Notes under the pieces: model-generated
The model's input: only the letters and a program-made list of their open reading frames with translations
Databases searched by the model: none
What the model was told of the DNA's origin: nothing
Shown here: piece by piece, positions 8,077 to 13,985 of the stretch
How the letters are laid out: the number at the start of each line of letters is the position of its first letter
How positions within the stretch are numbered: position 1 is the stretch's first letter
Translations under genes and position numbers: made by a program
Source of the DNA: Leptotrichiaceae bacterium
Lineage (GTDB): Bacteria; Fusobacteriota; Fusobacteriia; Fusobacteriales; Leptotrichiaceae
DNA length: 17,710 nt
Direction of reading: 5' to 3'
NCBI GenBank assembly: GCA_030532815.1
Contig: JAUNKI010000023.1
Coordinates: forward strand, 1 to 17,710

Positions 8077-8532
8077 ATGAAAACAAAATTTTTTTTAAGT
8101 TTAATTTCTATGTTTTTCTTATTGAGCTGTGCCGTCACTTCATCAGATACTTCAAAGAACGGCGAAGGAAAAGAACAGAATTTTACAGCTGTACTTCTGA
8201 ATACATCATGGGAATTGACGGAAATATCAGGGAAAAAAATAAATATTCCGAATACAGGATTGGAAAAACCTTCTATTACTCTTAATTTTACAGATAAGGG
8301 AATAAACGGTATTTCAGCTGTGAACAGATATTTTTCATCATATACGATAAAAGGTAATACAGTTTCTTTTGGAGTAATAGGCTCTACAAAAATGGGAGGT
8401 CCGCAGGAAATGATGAATTTAGAAATTAAATATCTCGGTATTTTGGAAAAATCCGAAAAAATTGAAATACCTGATAATAATACATTAATATTAAAATCGG
8501 AAAATGAATATTTGAAATTTAAAAAAATGTAA
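8077..8532 (+). CDS. META-domain (HslJ-like) lipoprotein
   Basis: 151 residues. The N-terminus MKTKFFLSLISMFFLLSC has a clear lipobox (FLLSC), so Cys18 is probably lipidated and the protein is held at an envelope membrane. After a short Ser/Lys linker, residues 41-151 form one META domain: NTSWELTEISGKKI, then GINGISAVNRYFSSYTIKGN, then FGVIGSTKMGGPQEM, matching the family's S-T-x-M-x-x-P stretch better than the upstream paralogue does. It closes with LILKSENEYLKFKKM. The gene starts 21 bases after the first META gene with AAAGGA in front, so the two are a diverged tandem pair: one soluble, one membrane-anchored. A repeat module starts right after the stop codon. Confidence 0.83.
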   Translation: MKTKFFLSLISMFFLLSCAVTSSDTSKNGEGKEQNFTAVLLNTSWELTEISGKKINIPNTGLEKPSITLNFTDKGINGISAVNRYFSSYTIKGNTVSFGVIGSTKMGGPQEMMNLEIKYLGILEKSEKIEIPDNNTLILKSENEYLKFKKM

Positions 8533-8534
8533 TA

Positions 8535-8577
8535 TTTCTTTTCGTGAGGGCTAATTGCTGCCCTCACACTCTTGATA
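8535..8577. repeat. Dispersed repeat module with GTGAGGGC hairpin (copy 1)
   Basis: Starts just after the META lipoprotein stop. It contains a perfect 8-bp hairpin, GTGAGGGC (8544-8551) and GCCCTCAC (8560-8567), and closely matches 17603-17645 (about 37 of 42 positions). On the minus strand it reads DIKSVRAAISPHEKK, against DSRSVRAAMSPHEKR in the other copy. No U-tract follows the hairpin on either strand, so it is not a standard terminator. Confidence 0.75.
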
Positions 8578-8581
8578 TCCA

Positions 8582-8619
8582 TTTAATGCAGCCTTTTTTG
8601 TAAAAAAGGCTGCATTAAA
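8582..8619. repeat. 18-bp perfect hairpin with T6/A6 core
   Basis: Arms TTTAATGCAGCCTTTTTT and its exact complement around a 2-base GT. It sits between convergent genes (META lipoprotein and rseP), so it may stop transcription from both sides, although the U-tract is inside the stem instead of after it. The T6-GT-A6 core is shared with hairpins at 11474-11571 (as T6-AC-A6) and 17557-17580. Confidence 0.7.
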
Positions 8620-8707
8620 AAAACTTCCAACTTAAATTATTTCTTACTCTAATTTTATTTTTTTTATCATAACTACAAACTATACCTTCACTCAAAAGCA
8701 TTTCTTC

Positions 8708-8740
8708 TATATTTTAGTTCCCCCTTAACATTCAAATTTT
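8708..8740. repeat. Repeat module shared with 11332-11363
   Basis: TATATTTTAGTTCC followed, after a few variable bases, by AACATTCAAATTTT; 28 of about 33 positions equal those at 11332-11363, in the same orientation. It lies just beyond the 3' end of rseP (stop at 8758). At the other site the second half forms the left inverted repeat of a larger element; here the rest of that element is missing. Confidence 0.65.
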
Positions 8741-8757
8741 GCAGCGTTAAGAATATA

Positions 8758-9801
8758 TCAGTTAAAATACTTAAACACATCATTAAAAATCATAAATATC
8801 ATCAATCCGAATAAAAGAAGCATTCCTACGGCGTGTATTCTTTCTTCCATTTTTTTATTTATTTTTATTCCGAAAAATTCAGGAATTACGAACATAATTC
8901 TTCCTCCGTCAAGGGCAGGTATAGGAAGTAGGTTCATCAGACCTATATTAATTGAAAGCAGAATAAATATATTCATAAGCCCGATGCCTCCGCCTGCTTT
9001 ATATGCTTCCCCTACAAATTTGGGCAATCCTACCGGACCTGTCACTTCCTGCATTGAAACTTTTCCTGTAAGAAGCATTTTCAAACCGTTTATCATCAAT
9101 ATAAAATAATCTCCGAATGCAGAAAAAGAGGCACGAATTTTCTTGAAAATCGAAACATGAGTTTTCGCTGCCTGTATACCCAATAAATTCACTTTTTCCT
9201 TTTCATAATAAGTCAGCTTTACTTTTTCACTGATTTCCTCATTATTTCTGACTAATTTTACATCTATGTCCTCTCCGTTATATCCCTTCTGATTTATTTT
9301 TCCTATTTGAAGAGCTATGTCCTTCCAGTTGTTTATTTTTTCTCCGTTAATTTCCGTAATTCTGTCGCCTGTTTTAAATACCGATTTGGCAACAGCCTCC
9401 TGATTGACAGTGCCTATTACCGGTTCAACAAATTTCGGAGGAACTGTTCCCGTAATTGAAAACAGTATAAATATTCCTATTACGGCAGAAACAAAGTTCA
9501 TTACTATTCCTGCTATCAGAACGATAAATCTGCTAAACGGAGACTTTGTGTAAAACCCGTTTTCAACTTTTTTTTCTTTATTTTCTTCAGGCTGCATTCC
9601 GCCTATATTGACAAAGCCTCCTAAAGGCAGCATTCTTATAGAATAAACCGTTTCTTTGATTTTTTTTGAAAAAAGTCTCGGTCCCATTCCTACGGCAAAT
9701 TCCAAAACAGGCATTTTATAATATTTTGCCGTCATAAAATGTCCCAATTCATGTAAAAATATAATTGCTCCCAGTATCAACACTGTAAAAAATATACTCA
9801 T
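8758..9801 (-). CDS. rseP: RseP-type site-2 membrane zinc metalloprotease
   Basis: 347 residues, family M50. The zinc site HELGH is at residues 17-21 in the first membrane helix (ILGAIIFLHELGHFMTAKYY), and the third ligand Asp is in NLLPIPALDGGRIMF, with LDGG at 297-300. One PDZ domain occupies about 125-200 (KTGDRITEINGEKINNWKD), and GPVGLPKFVGEA (255-266) is a typical pre-TM motif. Such proteases cut transmembrane segments of anti-sigma factors or leftover signal peptides in the plasma membrane. The chain is shorter than the two-PDZ E. coli protein, as in many low-GC bacteria. The ATG has AGAGGA five bases upstream. The gene is not beside the usual uppS/cdsA/dxr cluster in this window, and is divergent from the permease at 9928 across a 126-base AT-rich gap with no promoter I could fix. 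Confidence 0.93.
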   Translation of the reverse strand: MSIFFTVLILGAIIFLHELGHFMTAKYYKMPVLEFAVGMGPRLFSKKIKETVYSIRMLPLGGFVNIGGMQPEENKEKKVENGFYTKSPFSRFIVLIAGIVMNFVSAVIGIFILFSITGTVPPKFVEPVIGTVNQEAVAKSVFKTGDRITEINGEKINNWKDIALQIGKINQKGYNGEDIDVKLVRNNEEISEKVKLTYYEKEKVNLLGIQAAKTHVSIFKKIRASFSAFGDYFILMINGLKMLLTGKVSMQEVTGPVGLPKFVGEAYKAGGGIGLMNIFILLSINIGLMNLLPIPALDGGRIMFVIPEFFGIKINKKMEERIHAVGMLLLFGLMIFMIFNDVFKYFN

Positions 9802-9927
9802 TCCATTCCTCTCATTATTTTTAAAATCTTTTATTTTATGTTATAATACTTTGTATTTTTATTATATCATACATAAAAAATTTAGTCGATATTGTATTAT
9901 ACTTTGAATTGACAGGAAAGGATAAAT

Positions 9928-10893
9928 ATGAAAAAAAACAGTTTTATTTTAGGAGGATTTTTAATTATTATTGCTGCAATTATGTGGGGAATTGACGGAG
10001 TTCTACTGACTCCTTCCTATTTTTCAAAATTTCATTTTTATGATGTCAATTTTATCGTATTTATTGCCCATGCGATACCTACGTTCATTTTATCAATATT
10101 TTTTACAAAACAGTATAAAATGTTAAAAAAATTTACTAAAAATGATTTTATATTTTTTTCTCTCATTGCATTATTCGGAGGAAGTATCGGAACACTTTCC
10201 ATTGTAAAAGCTCTCCAGTTAAGTGAGTTCAGTAAATTCAGCATTGTCATACTCATTCAGAAAACCCAGCCTGTTTTTGCCGTCCTTCTTGCTTTTCTCA
10301 TATTAAAGGAAAGACCTTCAAGGAGATTTTACATAATTGCATTAATTTCATTGATTTCAGTATATTTTCTGACTTTTGAATTTAAAAGTCCTGCACTTCT
10401 TCCGAAAAATAATATTTTGGCTGCAATGTATTCTCTGCTTGCCGCATTTTCCTTCGGAAGTTCCACTGTTTTCGGGAAAAAAATCGTAAATAAGTTTTCG
10501 TTTCTGACAAGTACATTTTTCAGATTTTTCTTTACTGCAGTTATAACTATGTTTTTTGTACTCTTTTCGGGAAATACTGAAAAAAGTCTGACAACATTTA
10601 CAGGAAATCCTTCTTTAATGATGCTTTCCCTATTTATAGCAGTATTCGGACTTTCCGCCATACTTATTTATTATAACGGACTGAAAAGCGTCACTGCTTC
10701 AGTTTCTACGGTTTGTGAACTGGCATTCCCTCTTACATCAGTAATTGTAGAAGCAATCGTATTAAAAAGATTTCTATCACCAATACAGTTTATATCTGCC
10801 GGAATATTAATAGGTTCGATACTGTATCTGAATTTGTCAAATGTAAATTCCGAAATAAAGGAAATAGATAAAATAGAAAATGCCGAAATTTAG
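9928..10893 (+). CDS. EamA/DMT-superfamily permease
   Basis: 321 residues with ten predicted membrane helices in two EamA repeats, about residues 8-148 and 163-305. The first opens with GGFLIIIAAIMWGIDGVLLT, and both have the hydrophobic pattern ending in a helix rich in Ile, Leu and Ser (ERPSRRFYIIALISLISVYF; LSPIQFISAGILIGSILYL). Members move metabolites, amino acids or drugs across the plasma membrane; the substrate cannot be told. The C-terminal tail (EIKEIDKIENAEI) is charged and cytoplasmic. AGGAAAGGA lies seven bases before the ATG. It stands alone, ending in a clear terminator. Confidence 0.88.
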   Translation: MKKNSFILGGFLIIIAAIMWGIDGVLLTPSYFSKFHFYDVNFIVFIAHAIPTFILSIFFTKQYKMLKKFTKNDFIFFSLIALFGGSIGTLSIVKALQLSEFSKFSIVILIQKTQPVFAVLLAFLILKERPSRRFYIIALISLISVYFLTFEFKSPALLPKNNILAAMYSLLAAFSFGSSTVFGKKIVNKFSFLTSTFFRFFFTAVITMFFVLFSGNTEKSLTTFTGNPSLMMLSLFIAVFGLSAILIYYNGLKSVTASVSTVCELAFPLTSVIVEAIVLKRFLSPIQFISAGILIGSILYLNLSNVNSEIKEIDKIENAEI

Positions 10894-10914
10894 AGGAGCA
10901 TATGCTCCTTTTTT
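10894..10914 (+). terminator. Intrinsic terminator of the EamA permease gene
   Basis: Begins immediately after the TAG stop. Palindrome AGGAGCATATGCTCCT (10894-10909) can fold as a GC-containing stem, followed by a run of six Ts. Textbook form. Confidence 0.85.
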
Positions 10915-10960
10915 ATTTCAGCATTTATAATTATGAAAATTCATTGTTATGTATGATTCA

Positions 10961-11111
10961 GAGCTGTCTCATAAGGTAGAAAAATACACCCAGTTATAAA
11001 TTTTATATATTTTTCTATTCTTATAAAATCAGCAAAAATAGTATCTTTTAATTTTTAAAAATATATAATACTTACAGTTAGAGAATAATTTTTGATTTGT
11101 GAGACAACTTC
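10961..11111. repeat. MITE-like segment with IS-style imperfect terminal inverted repeats
   Basis: The left end reads GAGCTGTCTCATAA; the right end, on the other strand, reads GAAGTTGTCTCACAAATC. They share TGTCTCA and flanking bases and look like insertion-sequence termini. Only about 150 AT-rich bases lie between and no transposase is coded. Inside is a perfect 10-bp inverted repeat, TAGAAAAATA (10977-10986) and TATTTTTCTA (11008-11017). I read it as a miniature or decayed insertion element. No target-site duplication was confirmed. Confidence 0.45.
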
Positions 11112-11167
11112 CGACAAAAATCTGTCAATACAAATTAATTCACACTCAAAAACACTCTATTTACTAA

Positions 11168-11262
11168 AAAAATTACAAACTCGCTTCACTCAGACGGTAA
11201 TTTTTCTTTACATTCATTCCCGTGTTTTTTTCGTTAAAATAATTTAAATATCGTGTTTTTAC
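11168..11262 (-). repeat. Repeat module with 29-codon orflet (copy 2)
   Basis: On the minus strand an open frame of 29 codons runs from just inside 11262 to a TAA at 11173-11175, reading in part NTGMNVKKNYRLSEASL. It begins TAAGTAAAAA, as does the related orflet at 15895-15984, and its flank TTTTTTCGT matches the copy at 17656-17664. An inverted repeat AAAAATTAC/GTAATTTTT (11168-11176, 11197-11205) sits at its end. It has no start codon near its beginning, so independent translation is unlikely. The module belongs to the mosaic filling the 10915-11613 gap. Confidence 0.45.
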
Positions 11263-11331
11263 TTATAATTTAAGAATGTATTTCTATTACAATATAACTC
11301 TGACTATATTTTCATTTAAAACCGTTTCCAT

Positions 11332-11461
11332 TATATTTTAGTTCCTTTCAACATTCAAATTTTACTAAAGCTCAAAAATGCCCGTTCGCTGTAAAAACAA
11401 AAAAGATGTTTTTACGACGCTCACTCCCTGCAATTTTTACACAGTAAAATTTGAGTTGAAT
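11332..11461. repeat. Inverted-repeat-bounded core element (copy in the permease-sepF gap)
   Basis: The bounded part is 11347-11461 (115 bp). Its ends are imperfect inverted repeats: TTCAACATTCAAATTTTACT (11347-11366) and AGTAAAATTTGAGTTGAAT (11443-11461). The middle holds a hairpin GTAAAAACA/TGTTTTTAC (11391-11416 region). The 43 bases at 11384-11426 match the complement of 16108-16150 at 40 positions. On the minus strand part of it reads VSVVKTSFLFLQRTGIF. The left lead (11332-11346) is the module also seen at 8708-8740. Confidence 0.7.
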
Positions 11462-11473
11462 GGTTTTTTAATT

Positions 11474-11571
11474 GAACTTTTTTACAAAAAAGTTCGGATA
11501 TATTGCTAAGCTTTTTTTACAAAAAAAGCGTGAAAACAGTTTTTCGATTTAACCTTTTTTACAAAAAAAGG
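11474..11571. repeat. Three tandem T6-AC-A6 hairpins downstream of sepF
   Basis: Hairpin 1: GAACTTTTTT/AAAAAAGTTC (11474-11495). Hairpin 2: GCTTTTTTT/AAAAAAAGC (11510-11529). Hairpin 3: CCTTTTTT/AAAAAAAGG (11553-11571). Each has AC as its centre; the outer bases differ but pair in every case. The block is 43 bases past the sepF stop, so it may end transcription of the sepF cluster. The first two, with their spacer, align with the complement of 17527-17580. Confidence 0.7.
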
Positions 11572-11613
11572 CGAAATTATTTTTTCCAAAAAAACTTATA
11601 AAATTTAGGAAAA

Positions 11614-12102
11614 CTACAATAAATTTCCATTTCTGTTTCTTTCCTCTTCCAGTGAAGTGTCTATATCTTCATACCCTACACCGTTAGGAATGGACGTAAG
11701 AACCTTATCCGTAACTTTGGATAAATGGGCATCCATTGCGTAGGCTGCTCCGCTTACAAAATCTATAACCCTCTGCCCTACTTCAAACTCCAGAAATTCC
11801 AGACTGAATGTAACAACTTTCTTTTCTTTGATTGAATCAGCTATTAACCTCGAATCCTCAAATGTTTTCGGTCTTATTATTGAAACATAACTCACTTTCA
11901 TTTTTCCGCTTTCCTCCTTCTTTCCTCCACCGAATATACTCATAACCTTTTTTTCCTTTTCTTCAACATGCTCCGGTTCAGCATAACTGTGGGTTTTTAC
12001 TTGAGTTTTAGGCTTAACAGCGACTTCTCTTTCCTCTTCTTCTACAATTTCATCTTCATCTACATCTCCGAAAAATTCCAAAAATTTTTTTCCAAGCTTC
12101 AA
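11614..12102 (-). CDS. sepF: SepF cell-division protein, TTG start
   Basis: 162 residues from a TTG at 12100-12102 that has AGGAGG eight bases upstream. A TTG at 12126 is also in frame but would overlap yggS and place that site inside the gene. With the chosen start the protein opens MKLGKKFLEFFGDVDEDE, a short amphipathic helix like SepF membrane anchors, then an acidic linker (18-65). The SepF fold (about 68-142) is clear: SYVSIIRPKTFEDSRLIADS, VVTFSLEFLEFEVGQRVIDF, VSGAAYAMDAHLSKVTDKV, LTSIPNGV. SepF polymers tether FtsZ to the membrane at the division site. It follows yggS by 16 bases, the ylmE-ylmF order known from Gram-positives, notable in a diderm. The C-terminus carries a charged tail of about 20 residues. 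Confidence 0.9.
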   Translation of the reverse strand: MKLGKKFLEFFGDVDEDEIVEEEEREVAVKPKTQVKTHSYAEPEHVEEKEKKVMSIFGGGKKEESGKMKVSYVSIIRPKTFEDSRLIADSIKEKKVVTFSLEFLEFEVGQRVIDFVSGAAYAMDAHLSKVTDKVLTSIPNGVGYEDIDTSLEEERNRNGNLL

Positions 12103-12118
12103 ATTAGCAACCTCCTGT

Positions 12119-12802
12119 TTATTCAAATAATCTACTTCCTATTCTGATTATAGTAGCTCCGTTTTCGAGAGCTTCAATATAGTCGCCGGACATTCCCATA
12201 GAAAGTTCATTTAAATAGTCGTATTTTTTTTCGTATTCCTCTTTTAATTTCAACATATTTGAAAAATATGTATTTATTTTATGAGTTCCGGCTTCCAATG
12301 GAGCCATCGTCATAAACCCCTTTATTTTAACATTATCCATAGAAAAATATTTTTCATATTCCTTTTTAAAATCTTCCACATAAATTCCCGTTTTTGACTC
12401 TTCTTTTGAAATATTAATTTGAATCAGACCGTTTACGGTTCGTTTATTCTGAACAGCTTTTTCATTAATTTCCTTCAAAAGATTGAAAGAGTCTATTGAA
12501 TGTATTAAATTTACACTGTTTATTATATACTTTATTTTATTTTTTTGCAACCTTCCTATGAAATCCCATTTTATTTCCTTATATTTCTCTCCGGAAAATA
12601 TTTTCAGCTTATCTCTATAAGCCTGAGCTCTATTTTCTCCGAAATAGGAATATCCCATATCTATTATTTTTTCCTGCTCTTCAATATTGAAATATTTACT
12701 TACAAATAATATTTTTACTTTTTCAGGATAAGGAGAATATTTTTGTATGTTTTTTTTTATTTTCTCATAATTCTGATGTATTTTTTCCTTATTCAGTTTC
12801 AT
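12119..12802 (-). CDS. yggS: YggS-family PLP homeostasis protein
   Basis: 227 residues, normal length for this single-domain TIM-barrel protein that binds pyridoxal 5'-phosphate and buffers its supply in the cytoplasm. The PLP lysine is K36 in ILFVSKYF. Other family landmarks are GYSYFGENRAQ (50-60), WDFIGRLQKNKIKYI, HSIDS, INISKEESKTG, KGFMTMAPLE, and the phosphate-binding end LSMGMSGDYIEALENGATIIRIGSRLF. Small departures from the common form (FGENRAQ for FGENYVQE, IGRLQ for IGxLQ) look neutral. AAAGGAG six bases upstream fixes the ATG. It is 32 bases after hemW and 16 before sepF, so one transcript is likely; the yggS-sepF link is an old one also seen in Gram-positives. Confidence 0.93.
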   Translation of the reverse strand: MKLNKEKIHQNYEKIKKNIQKYSPYPEKVKILFVSKYFNIEEQEKIIDMGYSYFGENRAQAYRDKLKIFSGEKYKEIKWDFIGRLQKNKIKYIINSVNLIHSIDSFNLLKEINEKAVQNKRTVNGLIQINISKEESKTGIYVEDFKKEYEKYFSMDNVKIKGFMTMAPLEAGTHKINTYFSNMLKLKEEYEKKYDYLNELSMGMSGDYIEALENGATIIRIGSRLFE

Positions 12803-12834
12803 TTTTTCTCCTTTAATTAATAAATAATAGTTTT

Positions 12835-13968
12835 CTATATAAATTCCATAAACACATCATTAGCAAGTAAAATTCCCGTTTTTGTAAGTCGTAATCTTTT
12901 ATTTTCATCAAATTTTTCAAGCAATCCTCTATTTAAAAGACGTTCCACTTTTTCATCATGAAAGTATTCTATACCTTCTGTTACAAGGCGTAATCCGAGC
13001 ATATTGCCCAATTTTCTGTATTCAGTTTCATCTACGGTTTCAATGCTTTCTTCATTTACGGGAAGTTTCTTTTCATCAATATATTTGTAATATTTACGGA
13101 AATTTCTGACATTACTGTATCTTTTTCCTTTATAATAACTTGCAGCACTCATTCCGACACCGATAAACTGTTTATTTTTCCAATATTTCAAATTATGTTT
13201 TCCTGCTGAACCTTTTTTTGAAAAATTTGAAATTTCATAATGTTCGTATCCGTTTTCTTTTAAAAAGTCGATAATCAGTTCATACATTTCCGCTTCAAGA
13301 TCCTGATCCATTTCCGACAGTATCCCTTTCCTAAGCTTACTCCAAAACACTGTTCCTTCTTCCCATATAAGAGAATATATTGATATATTGTCAGGGAAAA
13401 GCTGTAATATCATTTTCAGGTCTTTTTTCAAGTCTTCCATACTCTGATTGGGGATACCGAACATAAGGTCGATGGAAACATTGTCAAATCCCGCTTTTCT
13501 TGCATCTTTAAAAACTTTTACTGCGTCTTTTCCATCGTGCAGTCTTCCGATAAATTTCAGAATATGGTCCTGAAAACTCTGTATTCCTATACTGAGTCTG
13601 TTTATCCCTATTTTTCTCAGTTCGGTAAGCTTTTCCCTGTTCATATCGTTCGGATTCAGCTCCAACGTTATTTCCGCATCTTTACTGTATTTTATATTTT
13701 TCATTATATCAGAAAGCATTTCCGCAGATAGCAGTGAAGGAGTCCCTCCTCCCAAATATACCGTGTCATATTCATATTCAGGGTACATTTTGAGCTCTTT
13801 TATAAGTGCTTCAGTGTATTTTCCGTATTCATGCTGCATATTTGTAAATGTGCAAAAATCACAATATTCACACTTTTTCTCACAAAAAGGTATGTGCAGA
13901 TAAAGTGCATTTACATTTTCATCTGTTTTATATTTATTTTCTGCCTTATTCATCTCCCCTGTTTTCAA
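12835..13968 (-). CDS. hemW: HemW-like radical SAM protein (heme chaperone family)
   Basis: Up to 377 residues. The 4Fe-4S cluster and SAM site are plain: HIPFCEKKCEYCDFC with C29, C33 and C36 (and C39), and GGGTPS at 73-78. The HNxxYW signature (H258, N259, Y262, W263 in KHNLKYW), typical of HemW as opposed to the HemN oxidase, is present, followed by GVGMSAASYY and a C-terminal HemN_C-like domain. HemW proteins bind heme and deliver it to respiratory enzymes; whether this host makes heme cannot be judged here. The start is uncertain: a TTG at 13968 has only AAAGAGA directly before it, and the ATG at 13953 has GGGGAG abutting it. The gene lies 17 bases after the mutase gene and 32 before yggS. 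Confidence 0.88.
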   Translation of the reverse strand: MKTGEMNKAENKYKTDENVNALYLHIPFCEKKCEYCDFCTFTNMQHEYGKYTEALIKELKMYPEYEYDTVYLGGGTPSLLSAEMLSDIMKNIKYSKDAEITLELNPNDMNREKLTELRKIGINRLSIGIQSFQDHILKFIGRLHDGKDAVKVFKDARKAGFDNVSIDLMFGIPNQSMEDLKKDLKMILQLFPDNISIYSLIWEEGTVFWSKLRKGILSEMDQDLEAEMYELIIDFLKENGYEHYEISNFSKKGSAGKHNLKYWKNKQFIGVGMSAASYYKGKRYSNVRNFRKYYKYIDEKKLPVNEESIETVDETEYRKLGNMLGLRLVTEGIEYFHDEKVERLLNRGLLEKFDENKRLRLTKTGILLANDVFMEFI

Positions 13969-13985
13969 TCTCTTTACACATTTAT

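Noticed and set aside
7872..8582. 236-codon open frame antisense to both META genes
   Set aside because: It overlaps two genes with clear signal peptides, META motifs and ribosome binding sites. It has no recognisable domain; only its first codons belong to the repeat orflet.
10915..11613. Possible CRISPR array in the repeat-rich gap
   Set aside because: Repeats are of different kinds, not evenly spaced, and no identical direct repeats with unique spacers of equal length occur; no cas genes nearby.
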